Positions 1 through 4,532 of a stretch of DNA of 6,204 nt are shown here, in pieces; positions within the stretch are counted from its first letter, which is position 1; each line of letters begins with the position of its first letter. Made by a program: the position numbers and the translations under genes. The notes below the pieces were generated by a model that saw only the letters and a list, made by a program, of their open reading frames with translations, did no database searches and was not told the origin of the DNA. Source of the DNA: Candidatus Woesearchaeota archaeon (GTDB lineage Archaea; Nanobdellota; Nanobdellia; Woesearchaeales; JAUUYB01); NCBI GenBank assembly GCA_030590605.1, contig JAUUYB010000067.1:1-6204 (forward strand), read 5' to 3'.

Positions 1-17
1 AGCGAACTTATGGGTAA

Positions 18-32
18 GTGAAACTTTATATA
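18..32 (+). promoter_or_regulatory. BRE/TATA promoter of the lysine-rich protein gene
   Basis: A purine-rich stretch (GTGAAAC, 18-24) resembling a TFB recognition element is followed directly by TTTATATA (25-32), a good archaeal TATA box. Transcription would be expected about 25 bases later, near 53-56. That leaves a short leader of about 16 bases, enough to carry the ribosome-binding site at 61-66. The position is inferred from spacing only. Confidence 0.6.
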
Positions 33-60
33 TCATAAGAATCTTATTTAATAAAAAGAA

Positions 61-66
61 GGTGAT
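61..66 (+). promoter_or_regulatory. Shine-Dalgarno site that sets the start at 71
   Basis: GGTGAT is an exact match to part of the archaeal consensus GGAGGTGAT, complementary to the 3' end of 16S rRNA. It lies 4 bases before the ATG at 71. The in-frame GTG at 62 sits inside this site, so it is unlikely to be the start. This is the clearest SD in the window; several other genes appear to lack one. Confidence 0.7.
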
Positions 67-70
67 ATCA

Positions 71-484
71 ATGGCTAAGAAAAGAGCGGTCAAGAAAAAG
101 GCTGTCAAAAAAACTGTCAAGAAAAAATCGATAAAGAGGACGGTCAAGAAAAAGGTTGCATCTGTGAAGAAGAAAGCTAAGAAGAGAGTTGCATCTGTGA
201 AGAAGAAAGCTAAGAAGAGAGTCGCTTCTGCCAAGAAGAAAGTGAAGAAGACCGCAAAAAAAACTGCAGCAACCATCAAGAAAGAAGCATCAGCTGTATC
301 AAAGAGATCGAAAGCGGAATTCTCTAAAGCGAAGAAAAAACTTCTTGCAGCAGAGAAGAAAGTAGCTGGTCTGATCAGGAAGAATCCAAAGAAAGCTGTA
401 GCAGTCATTACAGCAGTCAGTGCAGCAGTCACAGCCGGAATCGCGATGGGATTCAGGAAAGCTAAGAAAGCAAAGAAACGCTGA
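71..484 (+). CDS. Lysine-rich histone-H1-like repeat protein with C-terminal hydrophobic helix
   Basis: The 137-residue product has an extreme Lys/Ala/Val composition. Residues 2-28 are KK-rich, and residues 29-61 are three 11-residue repeats of the form VASVKKKAKKR, the first two identical in DNA. Residues 62-100 are mixed Lys/Ala helix. The end is an amphipathic stretch with the signature RKNPKKA (103-109), a hydrophobic Ala/Val/Gly helix (about 109-128), and a basic tail. The Lys-rich part resembles histone-H1-like tails and would be expected to bind DNA or RNA. The NP motif followed by a small-residue helix and basic terminus recalls the C-terminus of the DUF883/ElaB family, which anchors to the membrane; that likeness is from memory. 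An inferred role is nucleoid compaction or tethering nucleic acid to the membrane. The start is chosen from the SD at 61-66. The gene stands alone between its promoter and a T-tract terminator. Confidence 0.8.
   Translation: MAKKRAVKKKAVKKTVKKKSIKRTVKKKVASVKKKAKKRVASVKKKAKKRVASAKKKVKKTAKKTAATIKKEASAVSKRSKAEFSKAKKKLLAAEKKVAGLIRKNPKKAVAVITAVSAAVTAGIAMGFRKAKKAKKR
155..253 (+). repeat. 33-bp tandem repeat, about three copies, in frame
   Basis: Copies run 155-187, 188-220 and 221-253. The first two are identical over all 33 bases; the third has diverged but keeps the pattern. Each unit is 11 codons, so copy-number change would keep the frame. Identity of the first two at silent sites points to recent duplication or gene conversion, or a repeat that varies in copy number between strains. 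Confidence 0.85.
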
Positions 485-513
485 TTTTTTTTTCTTTTTT
501 TTCTTTTTCTTTT
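485..513 (+). terminator. T-tract terminator after the lysine-rich gene
   Basis: The bases straight after the TGA stop are almost pure T interrupted by single C residues, for 29 bases. Archaeal RNA polymerase terminates at such U-tracts without needing a hairpin. No strong stem precedes it. Confidence 0.75.
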
Positions 514-529
514 AAACTGTTTCAATAAC

Positions 530-537
530 TTTAAATA
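530..537 (+). promoter_or_regulatory. TATA box of the 561-1175 gene, leaderless spacing
   Basis: TTTAAATA is centred about 27 bases before the ATG at 561. With the usual archaeal TATA-to-start distance, transcription would begin at or next to the ATG, giving a leaderless mRNA. In agreement, no GGTGA-like site is seen just before the ATG. Confidence 0.5.
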
Positions 538-560
538 ATGATATTTATCAGGTTCTAGAT

Positions 561-1175
561 ATGTGGCCATTAAAAAAAAAGACTCCAGTAGACCAGGAAG
601 AAGAGGAGACCAGAAAAGAGCTTGTCGCCTTACAAAATGCTGATGAGCAGATGAGAATAGTTCTTGGGTTGTTTGGTCAACAGATAAAGAATGAAACTCT
701 TGGTACCAACAACATCCCTCATTCTACCGCTGTCTATGGGACTTACTGGAAAGAGATAATCCCTTATCTGAAAAATGCGATATCATATGTCCAGAAATCA
801 AAAAAAGAAGATAAACGGATAAGAAAAATCATCCATAAATTCCACTTGCTCACCAATTCATCTAAACAAGAGCACATCGATCATCAATTGAAAAATCTGC
901 TATCCATACATGACCATATCGCAGAAGAAATCGGTTCAATCAAAAAAAGAGTCGAGGAGAATCTGAAATTAAGCAATTCATTCTCTAAAGACCCGAGTCA
1001 TAAACTCCAGGGGGGATATGATAAAGATTCACCTATACTCATAAAAAAATTCAAGTCTCAGACAATATATGATGAATCCAATCAGATATGGGAAATGACA
1101 AACAGCCTGATAATACGGATAAGATCAATACTGAACATGGAAGAATCATTGAAAGACGTGAAACTTTCTGAATAA
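561..1175 (+). CDS. Uncharacterised helical cytoplasmic protein
   Basis: I do not recognise this 204-residue protein. It starts with a Lys-rich segment followed by an acidic run (EEEE, 13-16), then helix-forming sequence. Heptad-like segments fall at about 62-97 and 108-140, and a last helix at about 168-200. It is rich in Lys, Glu, Ile and Ser, lacks cysteine, and has no signal peptide or membrane span, so it is probably a soluble alpha-helical or coiled-coil protein. No catalytic motif stands out. It follows the terminator of the lysine-rich gene and has its own TATA box at leaderless spacing, so it is probably a separate unit. The coding call rests on ORF length, start context and plausible protein composition. 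A structural or adaptor role is possible but unsupported. Confidence 0.7.
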   Translation: MWPLKKKTPVDQEEEETRKELVALQNADEQMRIVLGLFGQQIKNETLGTNNIPHSTAVYGTYWKEIIPYLKNAISYVQKSKKEDKRIRKIIHKFHLLTNSSKQEHIDHQLKNLLSIHDHIAEEIGSIKKRVEENLKLSNSFSKDPSHKLQGGYDKDSPILIKKFKSQTIYDESNQIWEMTNSLIIRIRSILNMEESLKDVKLSE

Positions 1176-1218
1176 ATAATTAAAATATATTTCTTAAAAT
1201 TGTGTTTGGAAAGGAATG

Positions 1219-1261
1219 TACGGGCCTGGAGACAATAGGAACTTCGTTCCTAAGCCTCCAG
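1219..1261. repeat. Two-tier hairpin A sharing a 13-mer with the tRNA 3' end
   Basis: An outer 6-bp stem (CTGGAG 1226-1231 with CTCCAG 1256-1261) encloses an internal loop, ACAA on one side and AGC on the other. A 7-bp inner stem follows (TAGGAAC 1236-1242 with GTTCCTA 1246-1252) around a three-base loop. The leading 13 bases (1219-1231) are identical to 1347-1359, which is the complement of the 3' end of the tRNA-Arg gene plus two flanking bases. The structure would form in RNA from either strand. It lies downstream of the tRNA in the tRNA's direction of transcription. Confidence 0.75.
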
Positions 1262-1266
1262 TTGTT

Positions 1267-1311
1267 TACGGTCCTGGAGACAATGGAAATCAGAGATTTC
1301 CAAGCCTCCAG
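1267..1311. repeat. Two-tier hairpin B, same architecture as A
   Basis: The outer stem (CTGGAG 1274-1279 with CTCCAG 1306-1311) and the internal loop (ACAA / AGC) match hairpin A. The inner stem differs in sequence but is again perfect: TGGAAATC 1284-1291 pairs with GATTTCCA 1295-1302 over 8 bp. The leading 13 bases (1267-1279) match the tRNA 3'-end 13-mer except at one position. Both strands of the inner stem have changed together between A and B, which argues that the fold itself is preserved. Confidence 0.75.
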
Positions 1312-1325
1312 CCCCTTCATTCAGC

Positions 1326-1339
1326 ATTGCTCACGCAAT
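1326..1339 (-). other. Small hairpin just past the tRNA 3' end
   Basis: On the minus strand ATTGC and GCAAT form a 5-bp stem around GTGA, which fits the stable GNRA tetraloop class. It begins 9 bases after the last tRNA base. It could stabilise the tRNA trailer or aid processing or termination. No T-run follows directly, so a bacterial-style terminator is unlikely. Confidence 0.4.
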
Positions 1340-1348
1340 ACTTCATTA

Positions 1349-1423
1349 CGGGCCTGGAGGGATTCGAACCCTCGGTCTACAGCTTAGAAGGCTGTCGCCC
1401 TATCCAGGCTAGGCTACAGGCCC
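1349..1423 (-). tRNA. tRNA-Arg (anticodon UCU)
   Basis: The minus strand folds into a full cloverleaf of 75 bases. The acceptor stem GGGCCTG pairs perfectly with CAGGCCC and the discriminator base is G. The D stem is GCCT/GGGC with a final T-G wobble. The anticodon arm ACAGC-CTTCTAA-GCTGT places TCT at the anticodon, reading AGA (and AGG by wobble). The variable loop is five bases and the T arm is GAGGG-TTCGAAT-CCCTC. No intron is present. CCA is not encoded, since the flanking bases are TAA, so it would be added by CCA-adding enzyme after 3' trimming. The gene is transcribed away from the uL11 gene and has its own TATA box at 1449-1456. Confidence 0.97.
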
Positions 1424-1448
1424 ATACGTATGGTGGTTTTTAAAACGC

Positions 1449-1456
1449 TTTATAAA
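1449..1456 (-). promoter_or_regulatory. TATA box of tRNA-Arg
   Basis: TTTATAAA is centred about 29 bases before the tRNA 5' end at 1423, so transcription would start within a few bases of the mature tRNA. AT-rich and purine-containing bases on its upstream (right) side could serve as BRE. The element is a palindrome, so its use on the minus strand is inferred from position. Confidence 0.6.
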
Positions 1457-1474
1457 TTTAACTCAACGCAAACC

Positions 1475-1482
1475 TTTATAAA
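1475..1482 (+). promoter_or_regulatory. TATA box of the uL11 gene
   Basis: This is a second TTTATAAA, 26 bases to the right of the tRNA's box. It would start plus-strand transcription near 1503-1505, giving the uL11 mRNA an 84-base leader. The two boxes form a compact divergent promoter for two translation-related genes. Confidence 0.6.
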
Positions 1483-1514
1483 TGAAGTTCGATTCTGTAA
1501 ATCAGTAACCGGTA

Positions 1515-1574
1515 GCCTGCTCTGATACGTCAATCAGGCATCCAACACCATGCCATCGTCTGAATGGAATGGTG
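1515..1574 (+). promoter_or_regulatory. Structured 5' leader of uL11 mRNA, possible translational operator
   Basis: Two stems are visible in the leader. The first is GCCTG 1515-1519 with CAGGC 1535-1539. The second and stronger one pairs CACCAT 1546-1551 with ATGGTG 1569-1574 and CCAT 1553-1556 with ATGG 1564-1567. These two segments are separated by a single G-A mismatch, and the loop is CGTCTGA. The 3' arm contains the GGTG of the likely ribosome-binding site (GGTGGGA, 1571-1577), so folding would hide it. Ribosomal-protein leaders of this kind often bind a ribosomal protein that also recognises rRNA (for example L1 in the L11-L1 operon of bacteria). Here regulation is inferred, and no ligand can be named. 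Confidence 0.5.
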
Positions 1575-1587
1575 GGAGAACAGAAAA

Positions 1588-2343
1588 ATGGCAAAAGAAT
1601 CAATAGATGTTCTAATCGAAGGCGGAAAAGCGATAGCTGCACCACCACTAGGACCTGCACTAGGACCACTCGGAGTAAATATCGGAGAAGTCGTAGCAAA
1701 GATCAATGAGAAGACTCAGGACTTCAAGAAGATGCAAGTTCCAGTCAAGGTCACAATCGATTCTGACACAAAAGAATTCACTATTACAGTAGGAACTCCT
1801 CCTGCATCTGCACTCATAAAGAAAGAAGCAGGTGTAGAGAAAGGAGCAGGAAATCCGCTTGCAGATAAGGTCGCTGACCTCAAGATCGAGCAGATTATCA
1901 AGATCGCTAAGATGAAAGCAGATAACCTTCTCGGAGTTGATGCTAAGGCTAAGGTAAAAGAGATCATAGGTACATGTGATTCTATGGGTATCCTTGTCGA
2001 AGGAAAACAAGCACGTGAGACTATCGTTGACGTAAATTCCGGCATGTTCGAAAAACAAATCACTTCAGGAAAGACTGAACTTTCCGCAGAAGAGCTAAAA
2101 GAACTAGAAGAAGAGAAGAAGAGGCTCGAAGAAGAGATGAAAGAGAAGCGGGCTGAGTTCGAAGCGAAAGCCAAGGAAGTACTCGCACTGATGAAAGGCA
2201 AGGAAGCTAATACCATCAAGAAGAAGATGGTAGAAGAAGGCATCCCTGAATTGATCATCAACGAATTTGTCAAGGACGAAGAGAAGAAGGAAGAACCTGA
2301 AGGAGAGAAGAAGGGAGAAAAGACGGAAGAGCCGAAAAAATAA
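1588..2343 (+). CDS. rpl11: Large ribosomal subunit protein uL11 with long charged C-terminal extension
   Basis: uL11 binds the GTPase-associated region of 23S rRNA at the base of the stalk and takes part in factor binding. Residues 1-70 are the N-terminal domain with the proline-rich switch (AAPPLGPALGPLGVN, 17-31). The rRNA-binding C-terminal domain follows to about residue 150, including NPLADKV (89-95), the KIAKMKADNLL segment and the GTCDSMGI loop (128-135). Archaeal uL11 is usually about 160-165 residues; this product has 251. The extra part has an acidic coiled-coil-like helix (about 166-200), a short mixed segment (about 200-229) and a Lys/Glu tail (230-251). The start at 1588 gives the family N-terminus MAKE and has GGTGGGA 10 bases upstream; an in-frame ATG at 1564 would add an atypical peptide and lies in the leader hairpin. 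The gene appears to be transcribed alone and ends base-to-base against the convergent dtdA. Confidence 0.95.
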   Translation: MAKESIDVLIEGGKAIAAPPLGPALGPLGVNIGEVVAKINEKTQDFKKMQVPVKVTIDSDTKEFTITVGTPPASALIKKEAGVEKGAGNPLADKVADLKIEQIIKIAKMKADNLLGVDAKAKVKEIIGTCDSMGILVEGKQARETIVDVNSGMFEKQITSGKTELSAEELKELEEEKKRLEEEMKEKRAEFEAKAKEVLALMKGKEANTIKKKMVEEGIPELIINEFVKDEEKKEEPEGEKKGEKTEEPKK

Positions 2344-3150
2344 TCAACGGACGTCTTTGGACCGTACAACTTTTATTCCTTTTTTTTCAATTATTTTTTT
2401 TATTCTCTCTTTGTTGGGGCCTAGGCCTTTCCAATCAAGGATAACCAGGTCGATTTTTTCTTTGTTCCGTTCGATAGCCTTGTTGAATATCTCTTCGTCA
2501 AGATTGTCTAGAGCGTATTTAGGGCAGATGTGGCCTATAGCGATATCTGAACGAAGAATTATCTTGTTCGCTTCATGATTGTAATGACCTCCTCCGAGGA
2601 GAATCGCTGCAGGGTACTCAGGCTGCTTCTTGATTATCTCTATGATAGTCTCAGCGATGACAGAACCTGCTTTTGGGTCTTTCCATGCATCTTCGTCGCT
2701 GCCGATCTCGATAAAGAAGCAAGGAGTGTCAAGGAGAGGGCCATGATGTGTCGCTTCGACAGTCACATCGTGATCAGCATGATCTTTTTTTTCTAGGATA
2801 TTGAGCCCTTCCTTGATGCAGGATGCTGCGGCGATAGACAATTCTCTATCCGATCCGCCCATCTCTGCTTTTCCCCAATTACCTGGCGCGTGGACAGAAA
2901 GGGAGGGTACTCCTTTTTCTGACTGATGTTTTGTAGCGAAGCAGATGATATCCGCTTTGATGTCCTTGTCGATATGCTCGCAATCAATAGTCCTTTTGGT
3001 GACTGTGTAGAGAAGAGTCTCTCCATTGGTATAAATCGGTTCTCCTTCGAACTTTTCTCCGGCATCTTTGAAATGTTGTTCGTTGATGAGCTTGTCCCTG
3101 ATATTCATACCAGCTGGATCAAGAGTGGATACTATGATTGCGAATCTCAT
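2344..3150 (-). CDS. dtdA: D-aminoacyl-tRNA deacylase, archaeal DtdA type
   Basis: DtdA hydrolyses the ester bond of D-amino acids wrongly attached to tRNA, recycling the tRNA; the archaeal/plant enzyme (GEK1 family) is unrelated to bacterial Dtd and is a zinc enzyme. The 268 residues match the family's usual length. Family motifs visible in order are FATKHQS (71-77), SVHAPGNWG (85-93), VEATHHGP (131-138) with FIEIGSDEDAW following, LGGGHYNHEAN (185-195), GHICPKY (206-212) and a DWKGLG near the C-terminus (239-244). His and Glu residues in these motifs are the likely metal and catalytic ligands. The ATG at 3150 is preceded by a TATA box at leaderless spacing and no SD. It is divergent from the dph2 fragment and convergent, with no gap, with uL11. 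Confidence 0.95.
   Translation of the reverse strand: MRFAIIVSTLDPAGMNIRDKLINEQHFKDAGEKFEGEPIYTNGETLLYTVTKRTIDCEHIDKDIKADIICFATKHQSEKGVPSLSVHAPGNWGKAEMGGSDRELSIAAASCIKEGLNILEKKDHADHDVTVEATHHGPLLDTPCFFIEIGSDEDAWKDPKAGSVIAETIIEIIKKQPEYPAAILLGGGHYNHEANKIILRSDIAIGHICPKYALDNLDEEIFNKAIERNKEKIDLVILDWKGLGPNKERIKKIIEKKGIKVVRSKDVR
2371..2402 (+). terminator. T-rich tract, likely terminator of the uL11 transcript, inside dtdA
   Basis: Starting 27 bases after the uL11 stop, a run of mostly T extends over about 30 bases (TTTTATTCC, then runs of eight and seven T). On the opposite strand this codes for the Lys/Ile-rich C-terminus of DtdA. With no intergenic space between the convergent genes, uL11 termination would have to use coding sequence of its neighbour. 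Confidence 0.5.
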
Positions 3151-3173
3151 TGTTAGTTAGAGGGATCATATTC

Positions 3174-3182
3174 TATATTTAA
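3174..3182 (-). promoter_or_regulatory. TATA box of dtdA, leaderless spacing; may also serve the dph2 side
   Basis: On the minus strand TTAAATATA is centred about 28 bases before the dtdA ATG, predicting a leaderless transcript. Read on the plus strand the same bases (TATATTTAA) lie about 33 bases before the ATG at 3211, so the element might also be used for the dph2 fragment. Another AT-rich stretch (ATAAATTAAT, 3198-3207) lies too close to that ATG to act as its TATA box. Confidence 0.5.
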
Positions 3183-3210
3183 GTATTGTCAAATCGATAA
3201 ATTAATAAGA

Positions 3211-3477
3211 ATGGGGTCAATGGGTATTGGTATGAATTACGACCTTGAACTTGAGAAAGCTGTGGCACAGATCAAGAAAGTGAAAGCCAAGAAAGTCCTT
3301 ATCCAGCTGCCGGAAGGACTGAAACCTGAAGCGTTAAGGATAACTGACACAATCGAGGAAAAGACGGGCTCATCAGTCCATATCTGGGCAGGCACCTGTT
3401 TTGGCGGCTGTGACATCCCGAATGTCAAAGGATACAATCTTCTTATCCAATGGGGGCATAGCGAGTTCGAACGATGA
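3211..3477 (+). CDS. dph2: N-terminal fragment of Dph2, diphthamide synthase subunit (truncated)
   Basis: Archaeal Dph2 is a radical SAM-type enzyme that makes the first carbon-carbon bond of diphthamide on elongation factor 2, using a [4Fe-4S] cluster held by three cysteines spread along about 330 residues. This ORF gives only 88. Residues 9-85 match the family N-terminus well: the YDLELEKA opening, KVLIQLPEGLKPEALRI (28-44), WAGTCFGGCDIP (59-70) and GHSEF (82-86). Only the first cluster cysteine region (Cys63/Cys67) is present; the other two ligands and the rest of the protein are missing. No Dph2-like sequence follows in any frame. The family N-terminus fits a start at Met8 (3232) better, but no SD separates the candidates. 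The stop overlaps the next gene's ATG (ATGA, 3474-3477). As it stands it cannot be a working Dph2; it may be a remnant or a retained fragment with another role. Confidence 0.8.
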   Translation: MGSMGIGMNYDLELEKAVAQIKKVKAKKVLIQLPEGLKPEALRITDTIEEKTGSSVHIWAGTCFGGCDIPNVKGYNLLIQWGHSEFER

Positions 3478-3944
3478 TACTTCTCATATCTTCTCTCATC
3501 TGTTATCTTGGTATCTTTTGTGGTGTCGCTGTCGGAAAGATCGCTGAAGAGGAATTGAAAGACGGAAAACGTTATTTTGTTTGGATCGAAGACATAATCT
3601 TAGGCGGGATAGTATTCTTTATCCTGGCTTTTGTCTCCAGAAACATATTGATCTCGATAGTTACCGGAGTTATCGGCATTGTGATATTGCGGATGGCAAA
3701 AATCAATCTGATCACAAAGACCGTTGTAGTATATATATCGCTTGCAGGGGTACACCTCTTCGGTTATTCCACATTCCTCAAACACCCGGATCTCTTCACT
3801 TACCCTGCGCTTGTAACGCTTATCTTCCTTTATGGATTTCCAGCAGGATCCATACTTCTCCAGAAAAAGATATCTCTTGTCAAGATCGGACTTTACGCTT
3901 TTCCTTATCTTGTCATCTCAATAATCGGATTGATGATCATCTGA
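3474..3944 (+). CDS. Uncharacterised multi-pass membrane protein
   Basis: The 156-residue product is strongly hydrophobic, with about six membrane spans near residues 2-20, 40-56, 57-74, 82-98, 108-128 and 134-155. A polar loop, EEELKDGKRYF (25-35), follows the first span and is the most distinctive feature. It lacks an obvious catalytic motif and I do not recognise a named family; the loop pattern recalls small hypothetical membrane proteins common in DPANN genomes, which is from memory only. Its ATG overlaps the dph2-fragment stop (ATGA), with no SD, implying translational coupling. It ends two bases before the stop of the convergent carS. The context does not show whether it belongs to lipid synthesis. 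Confidence 0.75.
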   Translation: MILLISSLICYLGIFCGVAVGKIAEEELKDGKRYFVWIEDIILGGIVFFILAFVSRNILISIVTGVIGIVILRMAKINLITKTVVVYISLAGVHLFGYSTFLKHPDLFTYPALVTLIFLYGFPAGSILLQKKISLVKIGLYAFPYLVISIIGLMII

Positions 3945-3946
3945 GC

Positions 3947-4468
3947 TCACCATCTCTCCTTCCTTATACCAAGAAAGAATGCGATATGATTGATCAGGAT
4001 ATGCAAGACGAAACTCAGGATGATGGCTACGACTGTTATTTCCCATCCAGGAAGGGTCAAGACAGATATAAGTACAAGCGCTCCGATGACGAAATCTATC
4101 TGATCGAAGGGTATCCAGGGCCTGCCTGGGCGTATCCCTACTCTTCTCTTGAAAAAACTCTTGATTGCGTCACCTGAGATAGCTCCGACACCCATGAGAG
4201 TCCCGATCATGATCCAATTAGAATAATCCAATAATACATTTTCAAAAGGGAGAATGTACTGGATGCCTGCGATGAAGATTGCGCTTACAACACCGAAAAA
4301 CAACCCCCTATACGTCTTGTGAGGCCCGAAGATCGGTTTCCCCCATACTTTCCTTCCGAAGTCTAGAGGGATATCAAGAAATCTTATGCTCCTGAAGACT
4401 ACAGGCGCCATGTTCGCTGCATAGGCAGGAAGCAGCAGATAGAATGCATTCAGTATGATTTCAAGCAT
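3947..4468 (-). CDS. carS: CDP-archaeol synthase (CarS)
   Basis: CarS is a membrane cytidylyltransferase that activates 2,3-digeranylgeranylglyceryl 1-phosphate with CTP to CDP-archaeol, the branch point for archaeal polar head groups. The 173 residues match the family's length. Signature sequences are LLPAYAANMAPV (12-23), the IFGPHKTYRG loop (46-55), and the conserved block GDAIKSFFKRR (99-109), GIRPGRPWIPFDQIDF (111-126) and IGAL, holding the Asp, Lys and Arg residues that bind CTP and metal. About five membrane spans are visible, near 3-20, 54-72, 86-100, 122-137 and 144-165. It follows pssA on the same strand after a 64-base gap, with its own TATA box at leaderless spacing. It ends two bases from the stop of the convergent membrane-protein gene. 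Confidence 0.95.
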   Translation of the reverse strand: MLEIILNAFYLLLPAYAANMAPVVFRSIRFLDIPLDFGRKVWGKPIFGPHKTYRGLFFGVVSAIFIAGIQYILPFENVLLDYSNWIMIGTLMGVGAISGDAIKSFFKRRVGIRPGRPWIPFDQIDFVIGALVLISVLTLPGWEITVVAIILSFVLHILINHIAFFLGIRKERW

Positions 4469-4490
4469 ATTATCTCTTCATAGAAAGGCA

Positions 4491-4499
4491 CATTTAAAC
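4491..4499 (-). promoter_or_regulatory. BRE/TATA promoter of carS, leaderless spacing
   Basis: On the minus strand GAAAAA followed by GTTTAAATG is centred about 27 bases before the carS ATG (4468), in the 64-base gap after pssA. The predicted start falls at or next to the ATG and no SD is seen. carS could thus be made both from this promoter and by read-through from psd-pssA. Confidence 0.5.
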
Positions 4500-4532
4500 T
4501 TTTTCATTTAGATCAGCAGAAATTTCTCTCAT

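Noticed and set aside
62..70. GTG start at 62 for the lysine-rich gene
   Set aside because: The GTG is inside the GGTGAT ribosome-binding site that serves the ATG at 71.
1219..1311. CRISPR array or mobile-element ends
   Set aside because: There are only two full modules, they are self-paired internally, no spacers of constant length occur, and no cas or transposase gene is near.
1202..1443. Two overlapping plus-strand ORFs across the hairpins and tRNA
   Set aside because: Most of their length is the antisense of tRNA-Arg and the palindromic hairpins. Ends such as WRDSNPRSTA are well-known artefacts of translating tRNA genes.
1564..1587. ATG at 1564 as the uL11 start
   Set aside because: It would add an eight-residue Trp-rich peptide absent from the family and lies within the leader hairpin; the ATG at 1588 gives the standard MAKE start.
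1716..2369. Long minus-strand ORF (217 codons) opposite uL11
   Set aside because: It is a Ser/Phe-rich shadow caused by Glu/Lys-rich coding on the plus strand; uL11 is certain from family motifs.
3466..3474. GTTCGAAC near the end of the dph2 fragment as a tRNA T-loop
   Set aside because: No acceptor, D or anticodon arm surrounds it; the match is a short palindrome in coding sequence.
3581..4177. Plus-strand ORF of 198 codons across the membrane-protein and carS genes
   Set aside because: It overlaps two better-supported genes, spans both strands' genes and has a Cys/His/Tyr-rich non-natural composition.
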